Assembly: GCF_947179165.1 (NCBI RefSeq) | Contig: NC_077245.1 | Location: 11,130,740-11,194,739, forward strand | DNA: 64,000 bases | Direction of reading: 5' to 3' | DNA from: Solanum dulcamara | Taxonomy: Eukaryota; Streptophyta; Magnoliopsida; Solanales; Solanaceae | Part shown: positions 12,105 to 22,200 of the stretch, one piece after another | How the letters are laid out: every line of letters starts with the position of its first letter | How positions within the stretch are numbered: position 1 is the stretch's first letter | Translations under genes and position numbers: made by a program | The notes under the pieces: generated by a model | The model's input: the letters and a program-made list of their open reading frames with translations, nothing else | Told to the model about the DNA's origin: nothing | The model's database searches: none

Positions 12105-13115
12105 TTGGTTTGATCATTAGTCTTCTGTATGCAATCAACGTCTTTTGTAGGGATAGCTACCAAGTTGAGGTTGTTCTCTCTAGCAGCTGCCTTGGAAGAT
12201 CTACATTCATCAAGTCTTGAATGTGCTTCAGAAATTAGAAATGTTCATTCTTTTCTTTTCGGTTGACCGTGGTTATTCGTAATTTTTGTCTAACCTCTTG
12301 ATGATTTGTAAGCCTATTGTTTCTGAGCTCTTACTTTGTGCAGTATTACTTTTTTAACTATTGCAACTTGCTTAGCAGGTTGTTTTTGTATTGCCTTTCG
12401 AGAGTTGTGAGAAATCAAGATCATGTAATTAAAATTGTTAAAACTATGTAGTGTAAAATTTCATGGCCATTGGAGTTATTTCAATCACCCTTGTGCTATT
12501 TTATTTGAAGCCTTTGTGACATCCTATATAAGGAGTTATGAAGATTTTTATCCTTAGTTCTTCGTTGATAAACTCTCATTTGTTCGACTAGTCGTGGTGC
12601 CTGCCCTAGCACCAATCAAAGACTCAAAATGTTGCTGCTTCGCCACAACATTCCATTTGCTCAAGCAATAGAGAACAGGGTATTCGTCTTTGTTTATTGA
12701 TTAGTGCATACAAGTAAAGCCAAAAGTACATTGAATCAACAGCAAAACATATGTCAAAAGTTGATTTTCTCTAAAGCTCCTCTTTTCATGACATTATATA
12801 AAACAGATTCCTCATCACAAATTTCTGCAAGAGGAACAAGCTCTTTGCTTGAGATTTTTGAAAATGAATCAATTCTCTTGTGAGAGTGACTTGGTATAAT
12901 GGTAGAGTTGCTCTTTTGGTGACCTGTAGGTCTCGACTTCTACAGTGTCTGAGATGAAATGCAAAGTAATAATGCATATGACAAAGGCCCATTCTCCCCC
13001 ATCTCTCAAACTTGAGGAGAACTTGGTGCACAAGGCGAGCCCTTCTCATCATATACACAGGATTTTCTGTGCTACGTCAAACTAATTTGCTTTATCCACA
13101 AAATTTAGATCAACC
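12105..13115. other. 3' region between convergent hydroxylase and PPR genes
   Basis: Contains the hydroxylase 3' UTR on its left and the 3' UTR of the minus-strand PPR gene on its right. A tRNA-like phrase at about 12890-12960 (ataatggtagagttgctc, then gtaggtctcgacttc) may be a SINE head. No other gene is seen. Confidence 0.5.
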
Positions 13116-14882
13116 TCACCAGTACTCTTTACAAGAACAAGCCCCATCTTTGAATCTGTGGAAACGAGTCCTGTCCCTCACAATAATCTCCCGCTCGTAT
13201 ATCTTTGATATGAGCTTAATTACAACATGGCAATCCCCACATATCCTAAGATTCTTATTGACGCTAATGCATGTTCTATCAGGTGTACTAATCAAACCAA
13301 AGGCCACAGCCAGCTTCTCACTATGGTAACACAGTGCATTCTCCTTCTCCTCCGGTCCAATATCATGAAACACGTAATTAGTTTCTGCCACATACCCGTA
13401 TTCCCTAATCCTTAACGAAACCTCATCAAGCTTCCAATAAATCTCATTCCACTTTGGATGGTTCTTATCACCATTCATAAACTTGTATATCGTTCCACCA
13501 ACCTCAATATAGCTAAATCCAGGTACCTTCTTTACATCTTGATCTTTCATGGCCTCCCTTACTCTTCTCACATCATGCCACCTCCCTTGTGCTGCATAAA
13601 GATTGGATAGCAACACGAAATCCCCACAATGATTTGATCCCATTTCAACGAGCTTCTTGGACGCTATCTCTGCCATTTCCACATTACTGTACGTCTTGGA
13701 AGCCCCTAAGAGAGTTTGCCATAAAACCACATCAGGAACTGTAGGCATTGACTGTACAATTTTATAAGCTTCATCCAACCGCCCAGCTCTTCCCAACAAG
13801 TCCACCATACTACCATAATGCTTTACATTCTTACTCATTCCACATCTATCCATGTCATCAAACAATTTCATTCCTTCCTCCACCATTCCTGCATGGTTAC
13901 AAGCACAGATTGCAGCTAAGTAACTCACACTATCTGGCTCAATCCCATCTTGGCTCATTCTTTCAAAAAGCTCAAGTGCTTGCTCTCCATCTCCATACAT
14001 CGCGAGTGCCATAATCATGGTATTCCACGTGACACGAGTCCTCAAGCATTTCATCTCATTAAACACTTCATAAGCTCTTCCAACAAGACCACATTTTGCA
14101 TACATATCAATAACCGCATTGCAAACATTCACTTTACAATCAAGATTCGTACTTTTGATAAATTCATGAACAAGTTCGCCTTCTTTGTTCGCCCCCAACT
14201 GCGAACAAGCAGAGAGAGCACCAAGCACAGTGACCTCATTTGGTTCCATATTATCCTCTCTCATTTTCTTAAAAAGCAGTAAAGCTTCCGTGGGTCGATT
14301 CCCTTGAGCTAAACCAGCAATTAACGCATTCCAACTCGCAATATCTCTAACACCCATTTCGTCAAACACTTTGTATGCACAATCCAAATCACCACATTTT
14401 GAGTACGCATCCAGCAAAGTTGTGCGCAACAGGACATCTGCAGCAAACCCAAATCGAATCACATGGGCATGGAGTTGTGGGGTTTCTGAACGGGCCAATG
14501 CACGGGCACAGGCTTTGAGGGTGAAAGAGCAGGTGAGAGCGTCGGGCTTACAAAGGGAATGAGACATTGAGACATAAAAAGTGAGAGCATCAATGGGGTT
14601 GTGGCTTTGGGCAAGGCCGCGAATGATAGCATTCCATTCATTTTTGTAAGGGAAAGTGATGTGGCGGAAGATATGGGCGGCGTAAGGGAAGTTTCCGGAG
14701 GAAGATACAGCGCAGAAATCCAAGAATTTGGCGCGGCAAGTGTAGAATTGAAAATTGCCGGTGATAATGAGATGGGCTTGGAGTTGTTTGAGTTTGGAGA
14801 AACAAGTGCATTTTGACAGTAACGAATCAACATAGGCCATACCACACAAATGTTGCTTGGGGGCACTTTTAAATGGAAACAC
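13116..14882 (-). CDS. Pentatricopeptide repeat protein, PLS class with E and DYW domains
   Basis: 588-aa intronless frame. About nine PPR-type repeats run from residue ~50 to ~390, with typical cores (DIASWNALIAGLAQGNRPTE, VCNAVIDMYAKCG). The E motifs follow (FVLLSNLYAAQGRWHDVRRV, GFSYIEVGGTIYKF), then a DYW deaminase-like domain with HSEKLA (the HxE signature), CGDCH (zinc CxxC) and the end CSCKEYW, a variant of the classical DYW tripeptide. Such proteins act as organellar C-to-U RNA editing factors, the repeats choosing the site and the DYW domain supplying the cytidine deaminase. From memory the closest Arabidopsis protein is At1g34160. A second Met at residue 15 (MAYVDSLLSKC) could be the true start. 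Confidence 0.93.
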   Translation of the reverse strand: MFPFKSAPKQHLCGMAYVDSLLSKCTCFSKLKQLQAHLIITGNFQFYTCRAKFLDFCAVSSSGNFPYAAHIFRHITFPYKNEWNAIIRGLAQSHNPIDALTFYVSMSHSLCKPDALTCSFTLKACARALARSETPQLHAHVIRFGFAADVLLRTTLLDAYSKCGDLDCAYKVFDEMGVRDIASWNALIAGLAQGNRPTEALLLFKKMREDNMEPNEVTVLGALSACSQLGANKEGELVHEFIKSTNLDCKVNVCNAVIDMYAKCGLVGRAYEVFNEMKCLRTRVTWNTMIMALAMYGDGEQALELFERMSQDGIEPDSVSYLAAICACNHAGMVEEGMKLFDDMDRCGMSKNVKHYGSMVDLLGRAGRLDEAYKIVQSMPTVPDVVLWQTLLGASKTYSNVEMAEIASKKLVEMGSNHCGDFVLLSNLYAAQGRWHDVRRVREAMKDQDVKKVPGFSYIEVGGTIYKFMNGDKNHPKWNEIYWKLDEVSLRIREYGYVAETNYVFHDIGPEEKENALCYHSEKLAVAFGLISTPDRTCISVNKNLRICGDCHVVIKLISKIYEREIIVRDRTRFHRFKDGACSCKEYW

Positions 14883-16150
14883 TTGTAATCCGACAACCTT
14901 GATGTGATTGGTAAAGTAACGAGGTGGTCATAAATTTGAGCTATATAAATAATATCTTGTAATACAGGGTAAAATTGTATGCAATAGAGTTTGTGGTTCG
15001 ATCTTGACTCCATACATAATAAAAGTTTAGGTCATTGAGTTGTCCTTTTTATTGTAGCTCCGTAAGAACTCAACGGTCATTTGGTTTAGAGACTAGTTAT
15101 ATTTGGATTCGTTATGATGAGATTAGTTATATTGATTTTATTTCTTAATGATAGTTTGATTGTTAAAAATAATATGTTTCTCATAAGTTCTAAGAAGAAG
15201 TTATTTGTTTACAAAAATATCGTCCACTTTATTTAGTAGCAAAAAAGGATTCGAAGGACCTCGAGGTATTTTTGTCATTTTCATTATTTTATACATAAAT
15301 AATCCATCAGTAATCACAACACTATTATTTTATTTGCTGACAAATTAACTTATTCCAATATCAACTACTAATCCTGATATAATTTGCCCATCATAATAAA
15401 CGACCTTAAAGAAACAAGCCCAAGAGAGCGATGACATGAAACAAGTTGGGCTTACCGCCTTTGCTCACACAAGACGTGAACTTTGGTGTGAAGTGGTTCA
15501 CGAATCTTGGTGATGAAGTGGTACTTAGTTCAGTGGATCAATATTGGAAGTTGATAAGAGAAGTGGTTTTTTTTAGCAGTTGGTGGTTGTATGACTAATC
15601 ATGATGCTTATGGGTGTTAATTAGGGATGGTGTTAGCTAATAAGTGTACGTAATTAGTAGTTAGTGATGATGGTAACTGACAGTAATGGCTGATAGTTAT
15701 GGTGGACGATAGTAATAACTAATAATTGTGGTGAATGATGATGATAATTAGTGATATAAAATAATAAATAATAGCGGTGATTATAGATAGTGATTTATTA
15801 TAGTTATAGTAATAATTACGCATGATGATAATTATAAATAGTGATTAGTAAATATATTATTGGGTGGGATAGTTAATAAGGATGGATGACAATTGATAAC
15901 AATAGGTAGGTGATGGTGGTAGTGAAAAATGGGTGGACACTTACATTTTCATAGAAAAAAATTATTTTATTACAAATCTTAATTATTCATATTATAACAT
16001 AAAAAAACATATTTTAATGAATAAGATTTGAAAAATCCAAATAAATAAATAAATTTAATAACTGAAATTCAAAACAAATGAGACATTTTTTGAAAAACAA
16101 AAAACAAAAGAGAAATACCTGAAATATAGCTTTCACAAAATGAAGGACCC

Positions 16151-16175
16151 AGAAGTATCTAGACATTTCCAGAAG
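16151..16175 (+). promoter_or_regulatory. Heat shock element-like array upstream of p23
   Basis: Five contiguous 5-bp units of alternating nGAAn/nTTCn type. Units 1, 4 and 5 are perfect (AGAAG, TTTCC, AGAAG); units 2 and 3 each have one mismatch. The last two form the inverted pair TTCCAGAA. It lies about 20 bp upstream of the TATA-like sequence and 120 bp upstream of the ATG, a normal place for an HSF site. Function is inferred. Confidence 0.6.
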
Positions 16176-16193
16176 CCACACTCCTTACCCCTC

Positions 16194-16204
16194 CATATAT
16201 ATAC
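16194..16204 (+). promoter_or_regulatory. TATA box of the p23 gene
   Basis: catatatatac lies 91 bp upstream of the start codon at 16295, which leaves room for a 5' UTR of about 60 bp. Confidence 0.6.
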
Positions 16205-16294
16205 ACATCAACTGCCATTTGTATAAATTTTTTAGACGCAGTGTTGTATACACACAAATATCTCTCAATTTCCCCTTTCTGTATTACTATAATC

Positions 16295-19200
16295 ATGAGG
16301 TATGTTCTTCAATCTCTGTTTTAATATGTCTATTTTATCTGTTGTGTTATGAGTCGTTTGTGGTCTTCTCAATTTTTCTGTCGAAATGGTTGAATTAAAC
16401 CCTAAAATTTTAGAGTTCTGAACCTCGCTCTAGCTGGCGGATTTAGCCTGGTGTTGGAATTTTACGAAAAGGAATTTTTTTTATTCGAGTTTTACATACG
16501 GATTTAGTGCGAGGGCGGAGTCAGGGAGGGTCAAGAGGATTTATTTTGACAGAAATTATGAGGTTTAAACATGTATGCTTAAATTTTATTTTTTTATGTA
16601 TTTACTATACTAGATCTTTGTATGTTTACTTCTTCACGCAGACCAAGAATTAAGAATTATTTTCACTAAGGTGCTTTAAAAATTAAAAATGTAGTTGCTC
16701 TTGCCAATATACATTCCCCAGCTTTCTATTAACCTTACTCATAAAGTTATGATCGTTCTAAGAGTAGGCATGGAGAGCCTAGGCCGTGTTAGTAAACTGT
16801 ATTGAAAACAAATGATGAAACAATAACAATAAATTTTAAAATATAAAACAGAATTAGAACAGAAACTGAAAATAATAACAGTGTCTGAAAAAATTATGTA
16901 AAAAAAATAAATTGAGCCCACTGAATGCATAGTGTGTACTTAAGGAAATTATTCCCCTCAATGTACTTAAGGTTTTGGAATCTTTCCTCCCAGAATAGAA
17001 CGATTTACTCACCAGAATAGCGGTACAATAAATTATGGTGACTGCGAACCACTCGAATGCAGTATATCACACGAGTTTTTAAGAAGTGCAGAAAAGAAGA
17101 AGAGGAAGATGTCTATCAGAAAAATTCGTAAGGAACATTCTGAGGATCAACAGATATATATAGGCTGTTAGTAGCTTTTAAGAAAAAGTATCTGTTGGGA
17201 AAATGTTTGCCTGTTGGAAAAAGGTTTGCAACTTTTTGGACAAGGTTGCAACCTTTCAGAAAAATTTCGTTGGAAAAATGGAGGGAAATATTTTAAATTA
17301 ATCCAGGAAAGAAAGAAACGGGTTGGGTCACAGGTCATAATTTTTAATTAATTAATTAAATAAATAAATAATTTTAATTAATTAAAAAATTAAAGAAAAT
17401 TTGGTTCAAAAAAATTATCAATCAATTGACCAAATCCGAAGCCGAAGCCGAGCCGAGCGAGCGGCGACGACGGTGCGAGGGAAGGCCCTCTTCTTAACCC
17501 TTTAGCAACATGAAGGAGTGCTTCTACTTTTAAATAAGAGACTTTTTCTTTCCACCACCTATGTGGGACAAATGCTATTTCATAAAGCAAGAGAGAACAA
17601 ATCATTTTTTCATCCACTTCTTTTTCCTCCATTTCCTATTCAACCTATCAATTAAACCCAATAATTCCCACATGAATGGGGAATGGCTATAAGATAAAGG
17701 AATGCACAGATAAGTGTGTGATATACAAGCGAAGATTAATTGCATCTGGATAAGTAGGTTTTTCTTTGAACTTTCCATAGTAAACTTATATAGGATATAC
17801 TCGATCAATCGGTAGATGCGATATCTTTGAACCGTCGAACTTTGTTATATAACTAGACAACATAAGTCACACAATTAACCCTCAACCATCTATGGTTCTC
17901 ACGGTTGTGTTCGTTTCAGCTATGAACACCGCCTGATTTCGTGAATGCATAGAGAATGGGCTTTTACCGTCATTCCCTTTGAAGCGGCTTATACTTCACA
18001 CTCACATAGGTGATTTCTAAACGTGTAGTCTTATAGACACACTATCTAGACTTAGATAATCATTGAAAAAAACTTTAATGCTTTATTAACTCATTAAAAA
18101 GCCTTAAGGTTTTATCCTTGTTTCTGAACATTGTCATCATCAGGAGAATAGGTTGAGTTATTTGACAATGTTGAACCGCCATTCATAACGTTGTTTGATC
18201 TCTTTGAACCTAGTTCTTGGGATCTCCAGTCTACTAGGTAGAGTTACCGCCATGATGACTTGTCCTAGGCCTTAACCCTATTTCCTTCGATTATCTTCAA
18301 CCGCCTCTCTAGATAGGCCTTTTGTTAGTGGATCCGATACGTTATCTCTTGACTTTACGTAGTCAATAGTGATAACCCCACTAAAGAGTAGTTTTCTAAC
18401 AGTATTGTGTCGCCGTCGAATGTGACAGAATTTTCTGTTATACATAACGCTTCCTGCCCTACCTATTGCCGCTTGGCTATCACAATGTATACATATAGGT
18501 GCCAAAGGTTTGGGCCAAAATGGAATATCTTTCAAGAAAATTCGGAGCCATTCAGCTTCTTCACCGGCCTTGTCTAAAGCTAGAGCGGGCGATGCATGTC
18601 TGTTTTGATGATTTTCAAGACACTGCTCCTCCGCCAACGGTGAAAACATATTCACTCGTGGATTTAACTTCAGATGATCTGGTGATCCAGCTTGCATCAC
18701 TATATTCCTCAATTACTGCGGGATATTTATTATAATGCAAAGCATAGTTTTGGGTGTGTTTTAAATATCCCAAGACTCGTTTCATTGCCATCCAATGAGT
18801 TTGATTAGGATTACTCGCGAATCAGTTTGCTAATAGCACATGCTATATCTGGTCGTGTACAATTCATAATATACATTAAACTTCCCAAACTCGTGCATAA
18901 TCCAATTGTGAGTCACTTTCACCTTCATTCTTTTGAAGTGCAAAACTTACATCAATTGGAGTTTTTGCAACATTGAAATTTAAATATTTGAACTTATCAA
19001 GTATTTTTTCAATATAATGTGACTGTGATAATGCTAGACCTTGTGGAGTTTTATGGATTCTAATTCCTAAGATCAAATCAACAACCCCTAAATATTTCAT
19101 GTCAAATTTGCTAGCAAGCATACGCTTCGTAGCATTCACATCGGCAATATCTCTACTCATTATCAACATGTCATCAACATATAAACAAACAACGACTTCA

Positions 19201-22200
19201 TGATTTAGAGTATTTTTAATGTAAACACATTTGTCATACTCATTAATTTTAAATCTATTTGTCAATATTGTTTGGTCAAATTTCGCATGCCATTGTTTAA
19301 GTGGTTGTTTAAGTCCATAAAGTGACTTAACAAGTTTGCACACTTTCCTTTCTTTATCAGGAACTACGAAACCCTCAGGTTGTTCTATGTAAATTTCTTC
19401 CTCTAATTCTCCGTTTAAGAAAGCCGTCTTGACATCTATTTGATGGATTTCAAGACTATATACAGATGCTAGTGCCACTAACACCCGAATAGATGTTATC
19501 CTTGTTACCGACGAATATGTGTCAAAGTAATCAAGGCCTTCTTTCTGTCTATATCTTTTGACCACAAGTCTTGCCTTATATTTGTCAATAGTGTCATCAG
19601 CTTTCATTTTTCTTTTAAAAATCCATTTTGATCCTAAAGGTTTATTTCTGGGAGGAAGATCTACCAATTCCTATGTATGGTTATTCAAAATTGATTGAAT
19701 CTCACTATTGACTGTCTCTTTCCAAAATGCTGAATCAGAAAAAAACATTGCTGGTTTAAATGTTTGAGGCTCATTTTCAAGCAAGAATGTCACAAAATCT
19801 GGTCCAAAGGAAGTAGATATCCTTCGACGTTTGTTATGTCTTGGATCTTCTTCGGTAGATTTACTTTCCTTTGGTTCTTGCAGTCGTTTAGATCGTTCAC
19901 TTGAGGACTCACATTCTGTTTTATACGAATAAATGTTTTCAAAGAATTCAACATTATCTGATTCAATTGCCATATTAATATGAATTTCGGGATTGTCCGA
20001 TTTGTGAATCAAAAATTGACAAGCTTTGTTATTTGTAGCATAGCCAGTAAAAATACAATCCACGGTCTTTGGTTCGATTTTTACCCTTTTTGGCAAAGGA
20101 ACTTGGACTTTTGCTAAACACCCACACTTTGAAATATTTCAAGTTGGGTTTTCTTCCTTTCCATAGTTCATATGGAATAGATTGTGTTTTGCTGTGGGAC
20201 ACCTTGTTGAGTATTCGATTAGCTGTAAGGATAGCTATCCCCCACAAGTTTTGTGGTAAATCGGAACTTATTAATAAAGCATTCATCATTTCTTTTAATG
20301 TTCAATTTTTTTTTCCGCAATTCCATTTGATTGTGGTGTGTAGGGGGCAGTAGTTTGATGAATAATTCCATATTTAAACATATCTCTGCAAAAAGAGATT
20401 CGTACCCCTATCACTTCTAATCATTTTTATCTTTTTTTTTCAATTGATTTTCTACTTCGTTCTTGTATTGCTTAAATGCATCAATTGCTTCATCCTTACT
20501 ATTAAGCAAATACACATAATAATATCGAGTGCAATTGTCAATAAAAGTTATAAAATATTTTTTTCCACCACGTGTTGGTGTTGACTTCATATCACAAATA
20601 TCTGTGTGAATCAATTTTAAGGGACTAGAATTATTTTCAATAGATTTATAAGGATGATTAGCATGCTTAGATTCAACACATACTTGACATTTTTATTTAT
20701 TGCACTCAAAGTTAGGCAATACATTTAAGTTAATCAGTTTTCGCAAGGTTTTATGATTGACATGTCCTAAACGTGAATGCTATAAATTATTCGAATCAAA
20801 TAAGTAAGAAGAAGCTTGAACTTTATTATCATCAACAACTATTACATTTAGTTTGAAAAGATTTTCAGTGAGGTAGCCTTTTCCTAAATACATTTCATTC
20901 TTACTGACAACTACTTTGTCTGAAACTAGAACACACTTGAATCCATTCTTGATAAGAAGATCGGAAGAAACCAATTCTTTCGCATTTCTGGAACATGATA
21001 AACTTTGTTTAGCGTCAGCATCTTGCTGGATGTCATTTTCAGAAATACTCTACCATATTCTTCAACCTTAGCCGTTGCAAAATTTCTCATATAGATAGTC
21101 GCATCAGGTGCAATAGGGGAATAAGTAGCGAAGGCTTCACGGACTGCACAAACATGCGACATAGCTCCTGAATCAAGCCATCATTCTTTGGGATTTCCAC
21201 CAGGTTACATTCCGATAGCATTGCACACAGATCATCCATGCCTTCTTTATTCTCCACCATATTGGCTTGTCCCTTTCCCTTGTCCTTTTTCGGGAGACGA
21301 CAATCTGGGACTTTGTGGCCAGCTTTTCCACAATTGTAACAATTGCCCTTGAACTTTTTCTTGTTTTACTCCTTATTCATTCCAAAATGTTTCTTCCTTT
21401 TCTTATTCTTTGGAGCAGCATCTTCAACAATGTTCGCTCCCATAATCATAGAATTTTCACGCGACTTCTTTTCGGCTGTTTTGTTATCTTCCTCAAACTT
21501 GAGATGAATCACAAGATCTTTCAACTTCATTTTCTTGCGTTTGTGCTTTAGATAATTTTTGAAATCTCTCCACGAAGCAGACAACTTTTCTATCATTGTA
21601 GCCACTTGAAATGCTTCATTAACCACCATGCCTTCAACAATAAGGTCATGAAAAATAAGTTGAAGTTCTTGAACTTGGGTTCCAACGGTTCTGCTATCTA
21701 TCATTTTATAATCTAGAAACTTGGCAACCACAAATTTTTTCAAGCATGCGTCTTCAGTCTTATACTTCTTCTCAAGTGCATCCCACGGTTCTTTAGGAGT
21801 TTTCATAGCACTGTAGACATTGTACAAATCATTATTCAAAGCACTTAGGATGTAACCCTTGCATAGAAAATTTGCATGTGTCCATGCCTCAGTAATCATA
21901 ATTTTTTCATTGGCCAGCATATCAGTAGCAGGCACAGGAGGGTCTTCGTTGGTGAACTTCTGCATACCAAAAGTGGTAAGCCAAAAGAACACCATTTTCT
22001 ATCATCCTTTGAAGTTGGCTCCGAAATTTTTTTCCGATTTTTCCGTCGATGGCATAGCAGTGCGGCTTGTTGCAGCAACAGTAACAGAAGTAGTAGCAGT
22101 TTCACTTGCCATTTCTTTTCACTGTTGAGAAAATGTTTGCAACTTTTCGGACAAGGTTGCAACCTTTCAGAAAAATTTCGTTGGAAAAACGGAGGAAAAT

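Larger units (their letters stand above)
14883..16294. other. Intergenic region and p23 promoter
   Basis: Holds the promoter of the minus-strand PPR gene on the left and that of p23 on the right. Between about 15570 and 15940 there is a low-complexity stretch rich in gatgatggt and agtgattag-like motifs. No gene is visible. Confidence 0.6.

Noticed and set aside
14459..15013. Minus-strand 184-codon frame
   Set aside because: Out-of-frame shadow of the PPR-DYW gene running into its upstream region.
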